This document shows positions 34,351 to 43,881 of a DNA stretch of 64,000 nucleotides, one piece after another; within the stretch, counting starts at the first letter, position 1; the number at the start of each line of letters is the position of its first letter. The position numbers were made by a program, and so were the translations under genes. The DNA comes from Azolla caroliniana (taxonomy: Eukaryota > Polypodiophyta): positions 5,890,001-5,954,000 of the forward strand of contig JBHGNT010000007.1 of NCBI GenBank assembly GCA_043228905.1, in the 5' to 3' direction. The notes beneath the pieces are model-generated. The model did not search any database. It was given only the letters and a program-made list of their open reading frames with translations, and had not been told where the DNA came from.

Positions 34351-35640
34351 TCATGTGGTCCGCTCAATCTGGTTGAGATCGGACCTTAGCCGATCATTGT
34401 CCTCGGTGTCGTCAAGGTCGACTGGAAATGGTTCGAGTGGAGTTGGCTTTGGTTTGTACCAAGATGTTGATTCGTCAAAGACTACGTCCCGACTGACGCG
34501 AACCTTCTGAGTTGAGGGGTTAAGCATTTGTACCCTTTTTTCTCTAGTGTGCATCCTATGAGGATACATTTCTCCGACTTGGGATCTAGCTTTTTCCACT
34601 TTTCATCGAGAATGTGCACGTATGCAATAGAGCCGAATATCCTTATATGGGATAGATCCGACTTCTTTCCATAGTACTTCTCGTGTGGGGTGACCTCGTG
34701 CACATTGGATATTGTACATCTGTTCCTTTGGTAGATGGTTGGGCATGTTGCTTCGGCCCAATATGACTTCAACATGTGCTTCTCGTTCATCATGGCCCTT
34801 GCTACTTCGAGGATGTGCCAATTTTTGCATTCGGCCACTCTGTTTTCTCGCCAAATTCCTTCTTTACGAGGATGGACTATAAATTCATCCGAGAAGTACT
34901 CCTTTCCTCTGTCTGAATGAAGGCATCGAACATGTCGACTGGTTGCCTTTTCGACTTCGTTTTTAAATTTATGGAAGTGCGACAAGACTTCATTGTTTTG
35001 CCACTTAGGATAAATCTAGGTGTGGCTAGGGAAATCGTCGATGAATGTGATGTAGTATCACCATCCACTGAATCTGGCCATTTGAGCCAGTTCCCACACA
35101 TCTAAATGTATTACATCTAGGATCCCTTGGCGTACGTTCCTCTCTTTCGGGAACGGTTGTGGATGTTGCTTGCCGAATTGGCAAGCGTCACACACTCTTG
35201 CAATCTCCTTCTCATCAAAGGTCAGGAGTCTCATGACAACTCCTTTCGAATGCATTCCTTTAAGCTTCTGAAGATTGATGTGACCAATTCTTTTGTGCCA
35301 CAATTCAATGTTGGCGTCAGCTTTATGGACTTTTGCGAACATGGCAGATTTTATCTCATTTGACTTGAGGATAAACATTCGGCCTTCCCTTCGAACACGA
35401 GCGATAATTAGGCCTTCCTTTTCAATAAAGTAGCTTCCGTGATTGAATTGGACTTGCATGCCTTGCTCCACGATTTGGTTGACTGAGACCAGTTCGTTAT
35501 AGTTGGAACATGCAAGACGTTCTTCATGTACGTTTGTTCACCATCTTTTCCGAATGGGACATTGCCGACATACTGGATGGGGTGGATTGTGTCATCCCCT
35601 ACTTCCACATTGCTGGATCGCTCAGGCTCTCCCAAGTCTC
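34351..35640 (-). pseudogene. Copia A protease remnant, pre-integrase and integrase
   Basis: Minus-strand pieces in order. A protease-end segment carries MKNVLHVPTITNW. The GAG-pre-integrase has ELWHKRIGHINLQKL and CDACQFGKQ, and gives way to an integrase start (LDVIHLDVW). An integrase core (35000-34480) has HSDRGKEYFSDEF and ENRVAECKNWHILEVARAMM. The C-terminal segment reads PKSEKCILIGC...RVSRDVVFDE. Several frame changes make it inactive. Confidence 0.85.
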
Positions 35641-35773
35641 AAAACCATTCTTGGTGAGATGTCATATGGTTCAAGGTGCCTGAGTCGACAAACCATACAT
35701 CTTCTGTGTTGGACGTACTTGGACGTACTTGTCGGGCTGGAAGCCATCATAGAATTCACTCTATGCCGCATCA

Positions 35774-36386
35774 CTAACATTCCGCTAGGATCGTCGTAGT
35801 CAGAGTTTGAGGCAAAGGTGGTAACTCACTTTTCTTCTTCTGACACTCTGCCTCATGGTGGCCGAATTTGCCACAGTATCCCCATTGGACAGAGTTGTTT
35901 TGTCGGCTTCTTTTGTTCGACACGTCTTGCTGGTAGTAGAAGTTGTGCTCATGGGATTGCCCTTGGTTGTGTCGGCCTTGGACGAATCGGCCTCTTCTTT
36001 CACGACCGTGTCCCCTCCCTCCATCCGAGTTCGAATAGAGCATGTGTCCTTCTTGTACATTGCCCCTCGTTCAGACATGATTTTCTTCGACCAGTATTAT
36101 CGACTGGAGGTCGAAGGAGGAGGGTGGATTCTCCCTTACGAGGACGGCCACCTTATGGCACCGAACCAAGGTGCTAGGCCACTGAGGCATATTTGCACCA
36201 TTTCGTCATCGTCAAGGTTGACATTAATCGACCTGAGGGAGTGACACAACTCCTTGATCTCCAAGGTGTAGCTACTGATTGACATATCCCTTTGTTGGAT
36301 ATTGTTCAATTCTTGACGAGGTTGAAGTTTTCGTGCGGTTGTGTTGGCCATGAATATCTTTTTGAGGTTCCCCCACGGCTCCTTCG
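35774..36386 (-). pseudogene. Copia A gag, C-terminal part
   Basis: Continues gag after the Copia B insertion with EPWGNLKKIFMANTTARK and TLEIKELCHSLRSINV. A zinc knuckle follows near 35880 (GYCGKFGHHEAEC), whose first Cys is replaced by Trp. Frame changes separate the pieces. Confidence 0.8.
36382..36386. repeat. Target-site duplication CTTCG of Copia B, left
   Basis: CTTCG lies immediately left of the Copia B 3' LTR. The partner is at 48343-48347 beyond the 5' LTR. Removing Copia B and one copy rejoins the Copia A gag. Confidence 0.9.
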
Positions 36387-36479
36387 TGATGGAAACTGAG
36401 GCCGTCAATGTGAAAACATCAACAACACCTTTAGATGAAGATCACCAAGTTCACAAGAGAAAGCAAGATCAAAGAATAG

Positions 36480-36510
<31 letters not shown>

Positions 36511-36759
36511 CCAAGAGGCACACAATGTAACAATTCTTATTCCGTGGTTACAAAAATGGAGGCAACAACTCTCTAACAATAGCAACAACTTTTTGAGCGA
36601 GGTTACAAAGCTCGTTATATATTAACTGGGCTAGGGAAACTGCCCTTTGTCATATTTACACAAATGTCCTAAACCTAGAATATCCAAGGGACGGTGTGAA
36701 TATGACCATTATATGCCCATTATTCAAAGGGATCGGAATCGATCTACCAAAAACACTTG

Positions 36760-38090
36760 GTCATCCCATCTGTGACATTATTGGCTGTAGATATCTTCTC
36801 GAGGCCGATTTTCCTTGGAATGACACAATCCCGAACAAAGTGATATCAAACGTCGATATGGTTGAAGGCATTGTGATGAACCGGAGTTTTTGATAGAGCA
36901 ACAACACCCTCACTGTCGATGTAGACAAATGGAGCCGAGTCGGAGTTGACTTGTCGAAACGTGTGTGCCAGCTGACCGAGCTATAAAGCCTCTTTCGCCG
37001 CATCGGACACGGCTAGATATTCGGCCTTGGTTGTTGATGTGGGAGTGCACTCCTGAAGTTTCGATTTCCACGAGATTGCTACATTGCCAAATTTGAAGCA
37101 ATATCCAGTTGTTGACTTTTGACTGTCCACAAAGCTGGCAAAGTCAGAGTTGGTATAATCGACTATGCCTCATGCATTATCTGGGCCGAATAGGATGCCA
37201 TAGTCTTTTGTGCCCACGAGGTATCTGAACACATGCTTAACTGTGTTCCAATGCGGTTGACCGGGATTGTGCATAAATTGTCTGACGACTTTGATAATGT
37301 GAGCAATATCATGTTGTGTCGCGACCATCACGTACATCAAGGAGCCGATTGCCGGTGCATACGGTACCGACTTCATAACTTCCCCTTTCGACCAAATGTC
37401 AGGCAGTCTAAGCGAAGATTAATCAGGAACGGGGTCAAAGTAGATTTGGCCAATTGCATGTTAAAGCATTCTAAGACATGTTCAATATAGTCGGATTCAA
37501 ACAACTGTCTTTGAGTTCGATTTAGACTTATCTTCATCTCGAGAATGTGTTTTTCCGGACCACGGTCCTTCATGGCAAACTTCAACGGCAGTTGCTGAAC
37601 AAGTTCGGTGAGATCTCTGGCATGTCGTCCGGAGAGTAGCATGTCGTCCACGTAGATGATGAGGAAGATGGGAGACCCATCTCGAGCTATTTTCGTGAAG
37701 AGGCAATGGTCCTCATCACTCTTAGAGAAGCCAACCGACTGGATAAAGTCGTCGAACTTCTTGTACCACTGCCATGGTGCCTGCTTGAGGCCATAGAGAC
37801 TCTTCATGAGTTGACACACTAGATGTTCTTGGCCTGCTACAACGAAGACTTTCAGTTGTTCCATTTAGATTTCCTCTTCTAGGTTGCCATGGAGGAATGT
37901 TGTCTTCGCATCTAACTATATAAGCTCCAAATCTTCAGTTGCCACGACGCCGAGCATGAAGCGAAGGGTTGTCATTTTCACCACTGGTTAAAAGATCTCG
38001 TCGAAGTCGATGCCATATTCGTATCGGAAACCCTTTGCTAAGAGTCTAGCCTTGAATTTTGGGGTGGTCGAATCATACGTCTCTTTTAAT
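36760..38090 (-). pseudogene. Copia B reverse transcriptase and RNase H
   Basis: Reverse transcriptase pieces: KGFRYEYGIDFDEIF near 38010, SLYGLKQAPWQWYKKFDDFI and IYVDDMLLSG near 37640-37660 (the YVDD catalytic box). RNase H follows with YAPAIGSLMYVMVATQHDIA and VKHVFRYLVGTKDYG. Stops near 37985 and 37915 and later frame changes make it inactive. Confidence 0.85.
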
Positions 38091-38200
38091 ATGTAGATCC
38101 ACTTGCATTAGGTGTCGGAGTCAGATGATCTAAAGCTGAATCGTTTGGCTGTGTCGAGTCGGTGGTAGAGGATTCGACTACCCGTGAAGCCGATCTTGTG

Positions 38201-38488
38201 TTATGGGCTGACTTCGAAAAAAGTTGTCCTTCGGACTTCAATAGGCCTTTCGATCGTTTTATGCGTAACCAACTCATTGAATGCTACATCCGAACTTTGG
38301 ACAATCTGTTTGTGCTCGGGGTCCCAGAGTTGGTATCCGATCTCGTCGTCTGATCCATAGCCAAGGAAAATACATTTCTTGGACCATGGTTCTAATTTTC
38401 GGCGGTGGTCTTTCGGTATGAGGGCATACGCCTCGCATCCGAAAATCCTTAGCTTGTCATAATTCGGCTTCCTCCCGCTCCATAATTC
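38201..38488 (-). pseudogene. Copia B integrase C-terminal part
   Basis: ELWSGRKPNYDKLRIFGCEA and KKCIFLGYGSDDEIGYQLWD follow directly on the integrase core when gypsy C and one CTGAG copy are removed. Confidence 0.85.
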
Positions 38489-38493
38489 CTGAG
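38489..38493. repeat. Target-site duplication CTGAG of gypsy C, left
   Basis: CTGAG precedes the 5' LTR. The partner copy at 44644-44648 follows the inverted LTR fragment, not the 3' LTR. Confidence 0.9.
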
Positions 38494-38527
38494 TGTCATG
38501 AAGACATACATCTTGGCTTATCATGAC

Positions 38528-38592
38528 ATTCATCTTGGCGAACCAGGAATCGAACCCATAACCTCTTGGTTTACATATTGTACTTTAACCAT
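38528..38592 (-). other. tRNA-like block inside the LTR
   Basis: The minus strand reads GGTTATGGGTTCGATTCC and then TGGTTCGCC, like a tRNA T-arm and acceptor 3' end, preceded by ATGGTTAAAGTA like a D-arm. The anticodon arm does not pair well, so it is a tRNA relic or SINE head rather than a gene. It is repeated at 43908-43972 and, on the plus strand, in the inverted fragment. Confidence 0.55.
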
Positions 38593-38654
38593 TGTAATAA
38601 CATATGTGAGATGTAATCATAATAATTATATGTTTAGTTATTACGAGATATTTA

Positions 38655-38760
38655 GAACGTTCTAGATTATTCTAGAATGTTCTTGAATATTTCATGATTA
38701 TATTTATTATTATTATTATTCATAAATATCTAAAATATTCTAGAACATTCTAGAATACTC
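38655..38760 (+). promoter_or_regulatory. Heat-shock element arrays in gypsy C U3
   Basis: Cluster 1 (38655-38692) is a run of eight alternating pentamer cores: GAA, TTC, GAT, TTC, GAA, TTC, GAA, TTT, each separated by exactly 2 nt. Six cores are perfect. Cluster 2 (38738-38760) reads TTCtaGAAcaTTCtaGAA followed by a weak CTC and ends 10 nt before the TATA box. This is the binding pattern of heat-shock transcription factors. The 3' LTR has both clusters too (44035-44072; 44118-44140). Confidence 0.85.
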
Positions 38761-38770
38761 CATAAGGGCC

Positions 38771-38778
38771 TATAAATA
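38771..38778 (+). promoter_or_regulatory. Gypsy C TATA box
   Basis: TATAAATA, with the predicted RNA start about 30-33 nt downstream (38801-38804). Confidence 0.8.
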
Positions 38779-39044
38779 AGAGTCCATACACTCATCACAA
38801 CTCATTCGGTTCAACACCAGTCTTTAGCCCTTAGCCTACTCCTTGTAATCTTCTTTCTCATAATATAATCGCATTCCCATTTCTTATCTCTCACTTATAC
38901 TTTTCTCTCTCTCGCACTCTCTCCCTCTTTCACTCTCTTTCTATCACTATCGCTATCTCTACCGCTCTCGCCATCTCTATCGTTATCGTTATCTCTATCG
39001 CCATCGCTCTCTCTCTCTGCTTCCAACTCAAGAGTCACGACAGT

Positions 39045-39055
39045 TTGAACCGAAT
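39045..39055 (+). promoter_or_regulatory. Putative self-priming primer binding site
   Basis: TTGAACCGAAT, two bases after the 5' LTR, is perfectly complementary over 11 nt to ATTCGGTTCAA at 38804-38814, which lies 33 nt after the TATA box and so at the expected RNA 5' end. No TGG-initial tRNA primer site is present next to the LTR. This is the arrangement used by Tf1/sushi elements, where the RNA 5' end primes its own reverse transcription. Confidence 0.75.
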
Positions 39056-39127
39056 ATTTCTTTTCCCTTTCTCCAATAACTCTAGCAAGCTTTCTTCTTT
39101 ATCCTTCTTTCTTTTTCCCCCGCGGTT

Positions 39128-40255
39128 ATGGAGTCGGTCAGCAAGCAAGAGTATATGCGTGTCCTTTCGGAGCTCGATATGCTCACCACTAAGTTTGTGG
39201 CATTAGAGCAAGAAAATCAAAGGCTACTCGGGGATCTTCAACAAGTCAGTACTGAGAAAGCTCATCAATATGAGGAGTTATCACAACGGGTTCATCAACT
39301 TGAGGCTACTATATTAACATTACGAGAACAAGCGGCGGGGGTTCAAAACTCCCCAAGGGAACCAAAGATTAGCCTCCCTGCCAAGTTTGATGGTACCAGA
39401 TCTCTCTTTCGAGGTTTCCTGAATCAAGTTCGTTTGGTGATTCAGTTACATCCCAATCGGTATCCAACTGATGCTGCCCGTGTGGGATTAATAGGAACCT
39501 TGCTAAGCGGTACAACGTTAGCATGGTTTGCACCACTTCTTGAGAAGAAATCACCATTACTGGAGGATTTCGAGGCATTCGTTAAGGAGTTTCAAGCTAG
39601 TTTTGGAGATATGGATAGCACTAGGACTGCAATAAACAAGATTCGAAGACTCCGACAAGGAGATCGTCCCGCTTCAGCTTATGCCGCAGATTTCCGTCTC
39701 TTGGCATGCGACATCCCTTGGGATGAGGCAGCCTTAATGGATCAATTCCGTCAGGGTTTGCGTAACGATGTCAAAGATCTTCTTCTTACTTTCCATGAAG
39801 ATCCAAAGTCTCTTACTGAAGTTATTAGCCGAGCTGTGCGATGTGATAATCGCCTATTTGAGCGACGTTCTGAACGTCAACAAATGTTACGCCGCCAACC
39901 GGAACAGACATACGCTTCTATAGTCGCCACACCGCCACAAGGTTCTAGACCTGTTACGAGGGATGGTCCCACTCCGATGGAAATAGAGTCGACACAACGT
40001 CGAGGGCCCTTATCAGATGCTGAGAAACAACGACGTCGGGCGCATCGCCTATGCCTCTACTGTGGTGGTCCAGGACATATAGCTGTGAATTGTCCACATA
40101 AACCCAGGCGTCAAGTTTACCAAGTAAGTGCACATGACAACCCTACATCAAGTTCTACTATCACTTCTAATAACTTAAGTACTAAGCCTACTAGCCCATG
40201 CCATGAGAATAGATTTGATGTCTTGAGCCAATTAGAGGATGTGTTAAACGAATAA
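39128..40255 (+). CDS. Gypsy C gag
   Basis: Capsid/nucleocapsid polyprotein of 375 residues, complete from ATG to TAA. The N-terminal 75 residues look coiled-coil-forming (ELDMLTTKFVALEQENQRLL). A retrotransposon gag domain follows at about 85-235 (AWFAPLLEKKSPLLEDFEAF; RLRQGDRPASAYAADFRLLA). A CCHC zinc knuckle is at 309-322 (CLYCGGPGHIAVNC). The pol frame overlaps its last 37 bases in the -1 frame. Packaging of the element RNA is its expected role. The intact frame supports recent activity. Confidence 0.95.
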   Translation: MESVSKQEYMRVLSELDMLTTKFVALEQENQRLLGDLQQVSTEKAHQYEELSQRVHQLEATILTLREQAAGVQNSPREPKISLPAKFDGTRSLFRGFLNQVRLVIQLHPNRYPTDAARVGLIGTLLSGTTLAWFAPLLEKKSPLLEDFEAFVKEFQASFGDMDSTRTAINKIRRLRQGDRPASAYAADFRLLACDIPWDEAALMDQFRQGLRNDVKDLLLTFHEDPKSLTEVISRAVRCDNRLFERRSERQQMLRRQPEQTYASIVATPPQGSRPVTRDGPTPMEIESTQRRGPLSDAEKQRRRAHRLCLYCGGPGHIAVNCPHKPRRQVYQVSAHDNPTSSSTITSNNLSTKPTSPCHENRFDVLSQLEDVLNE

Positions 40256-43200
40256 GTCCGGCCAAAATAGGAGCCATTTGGTTGGACCATCCTAGTTATG
40301 TAGAGTCAGTACCTAGTTGTGGTTCCATTTCATCAAATCAAGTTAGTAGAGTTTTTTCTGCACAAGTCGAGCTTAGCACATCTACAGGTCATCGCGCCCT
40401 AGCCTCTGCCCTCCTAGATTCCGGAGCCAATTCTTGTTTCATGGATCGCGAGTTTGCATTGACTCAAAACATCATCTTGAAAAAACTCCCAAACCCAGTA
40501 GCTGTAGGAGTCATCGATGGTCGCCCTATAGCATCAGGAGATATAGTCGAAGAGTCTGAACCAATTCGTGTAGTCCTAGGTAATTTGGCTAGTGTCATCT
40601 CATTTAACATCATTAGTAGTCCGGAGCACTCTCTAGTTCTTGGTCTTCCTTGGTTTGAGTTACATAACCCAACCATTGATTGGAGAAAAATTGAAGAGGT
40701 CACCGTACAATCCAAGTCTCTTGAAGCTCCAACTAAGGATCTAGGATCCCCCACAATTTCAACAATCTCTATACATCAATTACGAGAGGATGGAAGAAAG
40801 GAAGACATGATGGTATTTGCGGTTTTAGCAACTCCCTCATCTAGCTCACAAGAATTGGGGGTCCAACTACCAAAGAAGCACATAGAATTCTCCGATGTGT
40901 TCGATAAGGTGAAGGCTAATAGACTACCAGAGCATCGACCATATGATTGCCCAATTGATTTGCAGCCAGGAAAAGAGCCTCCATGGGGACCAATTTATAA
41001 TCTTTCGCCCACGGAGTTAGAGGTTCTTCGAGAATATATCAATGAGAACTTGGCAAATGGTTTTATCCAACATTCAAAATCTCCTGCTGGTGCACCCATC
41101 TTTTTCGTTAAGAAGAAAGATGGTACGCTTCGTATGGTCGTGGATTATCGAGGCTTGAATAAAGTGACCGTTAGAAACCGATATGCTCTCCCATTGATCT
41201 CAAGCCTTCTAGAACGCCTCAGTGAAGCAAAGTATTTCATGAAGTTAGATCTTCGAGGTGCCTACAACCTTGTTCGAATTCGTCCTGGGGATGAATGGAA
41301 GACGGCGTTCCGCACTCGCTATGGTCATTTTGAGTACACAGTGATGCCTTTTGGCCTCACGAATGCACCAGCAGTCTTCCAACATATGGCGAATGATATT
41401 TTTCGAGACTTCCTCGATATCTTCATCATTGTTTACCTGGATGATATCTTGATCTACTCAAAAACTCAAGAAGAACATGATATACATGTTCGCCAAGTTT
41501 TGCAACGGCTACGAGAGTATGGTCTCTATGCAAAATTGGAGAAGTGTAGTTTCGACCAACGTCAAGTGGAGTTTTTGGGGTACATAGTCTCTTCAAATGG
41601 CATCTCTATGGATCCATCAAAGGTTCAAACAATTTTGGATTGGCAAACACCACAGTCCGTGCGAGATGTGCAATGTTTTTTGGGGTTCGCAAACTTTTAT
41701 CGCAAGTTCATCAAAGACTATTCAAAAATTGTGTTGCCCCTCACTCAACTGACGCACAAGAATCGATCATTTGTATGGAGTATAGATGCGAACTCTGCAT
41801 TTGAGGGTTTAAAGCAAGCATTTACATCCGCACCAATCTTAATCCATGTCGATCCAATGAGGCGCTTTATACTTGAAGCTGATGCATCGGATTTCGCACT
41901 CGGAAGTGTACTATCCCAAATTGGTGATGATGGTGAACTGCACCCGGTGGCTTTTCACTCACGAAAATTTGAAGCCGCAGAAATCAATTATGAGATTCAC
42001 GACAAAGAGCTTCTTGCCATTGTGGATTCTTTTCAACAATGGCGTCATTTTCTGGAGGGTTCTTCTCAGCAGATTATTGTCTACAATGATCATAAAAATC
42101 TAACATACTTTCAAAGTGCTCGAGTCTTGAATCGACGACAAGCTCGTTGGGTGCAGTTCTTAACTCGTTTCGATTTTGTAATTCTATATCGCCCTGGGAT
42201 GCAACAAGGAAAAGCAGATGCTTTATCTAGACGTTCGTATATGGAACTTCAACCTGGAGAGGCCGCATTTGAAAGCCAAAAGCAAATCCTCTTAGGTCCT
42301 GATCGTCTACGAATAATGGCAATGCATACCATCAACACACCGGGAGATTCAAGGCTTCTTGATTCCATTCGTGAGCAGATTGCGACTGATGCGTTCGCCC
42401 AAGAGGTTTTGAGCCATATTATCCCAAATCGTGCATCTAGCTCCCAAACTCAAAATCCTCGTCTAGACTACACCCAGTTTAGTTGGCATGATGGGTTACT
42501 TTTTCGACAAACTCTCTTGTATGTGCCTGACGGTCCTTCTCGACTCAAAGTCATGCAACAATGTCATGACACACCAATGGCGGGACACTTCGGCATCCAC
42601 AAGACTTTTGAGTTGATTTCTCGCCGATATTGGTGGCCACGGCTTCGCCATTTTGTTACGGATTATGTTCGTAGCTGTGATACATGTTGCCGATCAAAAA
42701 AACCTCGACATCATCCATATGGCTTATTACAGCCAATGCCTATTCCGGAGAGCCCATGGAAATCTATTTCCTTGGACTTTATTACGGATCTTCCACCTTC
42801 CAAGGGATTTGATTCGATTCTCACTGTTGTCGATCGTTTTACGAAGATGGCACATTTCCTTCCATGCACAAAGACCATTACTAGTCAAGAGACAGCTGAT
42901 TTACTCATGCGGGAGGTGTTTCGCCATCATGGTCTTCCGGATGATATTATCAGTGATCGGGGTCCCCAATTCATCTCGAAATTTTGGCGGCACATGTTCA
43001 GACTCTTACATACTTCTTGTAAACTCTCTTCCGGCTACCATCCAGAGACTAATGGGCAGAGTGAGCGCACCAACCAAACAGTCGAGCAATATCTACGTTG
43101 TTTTGTCAACTATCAACAAGATGATTGGGTGGATTTACTACCTTTGGCAGAATTTGCTTATAACAACTCCGAGCATTCTTCTACTGGATATTCCCCATTT

Positions 43201-43881
43201 TTTGCAAACATTGGGTACCATCCTCGTTGGACGATGCTTGAACATCCTGAACTCCCAAAAAACCCAACTGCTGAAGATCGGCTCACTCGACTCCAAGAAG
43301 TTCAGGATATGCTTTTGCATCATTTATGTGAAGCCCAAAACACTCAAAAGAAGATTGCTGACCGTCATCGGCGTGATTCATCGACTACATTTCAAGTAGG
43401 CGATCGTGTATGGCTCTTACAAGGTAGCATTAAAACGACCCGACCTTGCTACAAATTGGATTATCAACGTTTTGGCCCATATGTCATAAGTGGTAAGATC
43501 AATGATGTGACATTTCGTCTTGATCTTCCTCCTCATATGCGTCTTCACCCGGTCTTCCATGTTTCACTTTTGGAGCCTTACACAACGAGCTCTATTCCGG
43601 GTCGTGTTACACCTCCCCCACCTCCAATTGACGTTTCCAATGGCTCTGAATATGAGGTTGCCGCTATCCTCGACTCCAAGATCATTCGCAACAAACTATA
43701 CTACTTGGTTGATTGGTTAGGCTATACACCTAATGATCGAACATGGGAGCCTGCCGAACATCTTGCCAATGCCTCCGACATGGTTGTTGCATTTCACAAC
43801 CAATATCCTCATAAACCAAGTCTGAACTCTTTTCTTCCGACTCGTGCAACTCGTCATCGAAAAGGGGGGATAATGTCATGA
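40219..43881 (+). CDS. Gypsy C pol (PR-RT-RNase H-INT-chromodomain)
   Basis: Pol frame open from 40219 with no usable ATG at its start; probably made as a gag-pol fusion. Residue numbers count from codon 40282. Protease DSGA at 46-49. Reverse transcriptase at about 220-430 with VDYRGLNKVT and YLDD at 385-388. RNase H at about 520-645 (LEADASDFALGSVLSQ; DKELLAIVDSF; YNDHKNLTYF). Integrase HHCC zinc region at about 760-805, then a catalytic D832, D892, E928 triad (DD35E). GPY/F module near 1063 (RFGPY). A C-terminal chromodomain from about 1122 (EYEVAAILDSKII...YLVDWLGY...TWEP) would guide integration to marked chromatin. The stop codon lies inside the 3' LTR, and the polypurine tract is part of the coding sequence. 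No inactivating change seen. Confidence 0.95.
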   Translation, partial: CLEPIRGCVKRISPAKIGAIWLDHPSYVESVPSCGSISSNQVSRVFSAQVELSTSTGHRALASALLDSGANSCFMDREFALTQNIILKKLPNPVAVGVIDGRPIASGDIVEESEPIRVVLGNLASVISFNIISSPEHSLVLGLPWFELHNPTIDWRKIEEVTVQSKSLEAPTKDLGSPTISTISIHQLREDGRKEDMMVFAVLATPSSSSQELGVQLPKKHIEFSDVFDKVKANRLPEHRPYDCPIDLQPGKEPPWGPIYNLSPTELEVLREYINENLANGFIQHSKSPAGAPIFFVKKKDGTLRMVVDYRGLNKVTVRNRYALPLISSLLERLSEAKYFMKLDLRGAYNLVRIRPGDEWKTAFRTRYGHFEYTVMPFGLTNAPAVFQHMANDIFRDFLDIFIIVYLDDILIYSKTQEEHDIHVRQVLQRLREYGLYAKLEKCSFDQRQVEFLGYIVSSNGISMDPSKVQTILDWQTPQSVRDVQCFLGFANFYRKFIKDYSKIVLPLTQLTHKNRSFVWSIDANSAFEGLKQAFTSAPILIHVDPMRRFILEADASDFALGSVLSQIGDDGELHPVAFHSRKFEAAEINYEIHDKELLAIVDSFQQWRHFLEGSSQQIIVYNDHKNLTYFQSARVLNRRQARWVQFLTRFDFVILYRPGMQQGKADALSRRSYMELQPGEAAFESQKQILLGPDRLRIMAMHTINTPGDSRLLDSIREQIATDAFAQEVLSHIIPNRASSSQTQNPRLDYTQFSWHDGLLFRQTLLYVPDGPSRLKVMQQCHDTPMAGHFGIHKTFELISRRYWWPRLRHFVTDYVRSCDTCCRSKKPRHHPYGLLQPMPIPESPWKSISLDFITDLPPSKGFDSILTVVDRFTKMAHFLPCTKTITSQETADLLMREVFRHHGLPDDIISDRGPQFISKFWRHMFRLLHTSCKLSSGYHPETNGQSERTNQTVEQYLRCFVNYQQDDWVDLLPLAEFAYNNSEHSSTGYSPFFANIGYHPRWTMLEHPELPKNPTAEDRLTRLQEVQDMLLHHLCEAQNTQKKIADRHRRDSSTTFQVGDRVWLLQGSIKTTRPCYKLDYQRFGPYVISGKINDVTFRLDLPPHMRLHPVFHVSLLEPYTTSSIPGRVTPPPPPIDVSNGSEYEVAAILDSKIIRNKLYYLVDWLGYTPNDRTWEPAEHLANASDMVVAFHNQYPHKPSLNSFLPTRATRHRKGGIMS
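40243..40249 (+). promoter_or_regulatory. Candidate -1 ribosomal frameshift site
   Basis: GTTAAAC read in the gag frame as G-TTA-AAC, two codons before the gag stop. A -1 slip here enters the pol frame, which is open from 40219, and pol has no ATG before the protease active site. It is a near-consensus heptamer, since the first base is G rather than T. No stimulatory structure was evaluated. Confidence 0.55.
43860..43870 (+). other. Gypsy C polypurine tract
   Basis: AAAAGGGGGGA, 3 nt before the 3' LTR; primes plus-strand DNA synthesis. It also encodes the KGG near the pol C-terminus. Confidence 0.9.

Larger units (their letters stand above)
38494..39042 (+). repeat. Gypsy C 5' LTR
   Basis: 549 bp, TGTCATGAAG to GTCACGACA. 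U3 holds a tRNA-like antisense block (38528-38592) and two heat-shock-element clusters (38655-38692; 38738-38760). The TATA box is at 38771-38778. From about 38900 it is rich in CTATCG/CTCTCT words. Confidence 0.97.

Noticed and set aside
38528-38592. Functional tRNA gene inside the gypsy C LTR
   Set aside because: The T-arm and acceptor-like ends fit, but the anticodon arm does not pair, and the block is repeated in each LTR copy.
42653-43399. 248-codon plus-strand ORF inside pol
   Set aside because: It lies in another frame of the intact integrase region and has no features of its own.
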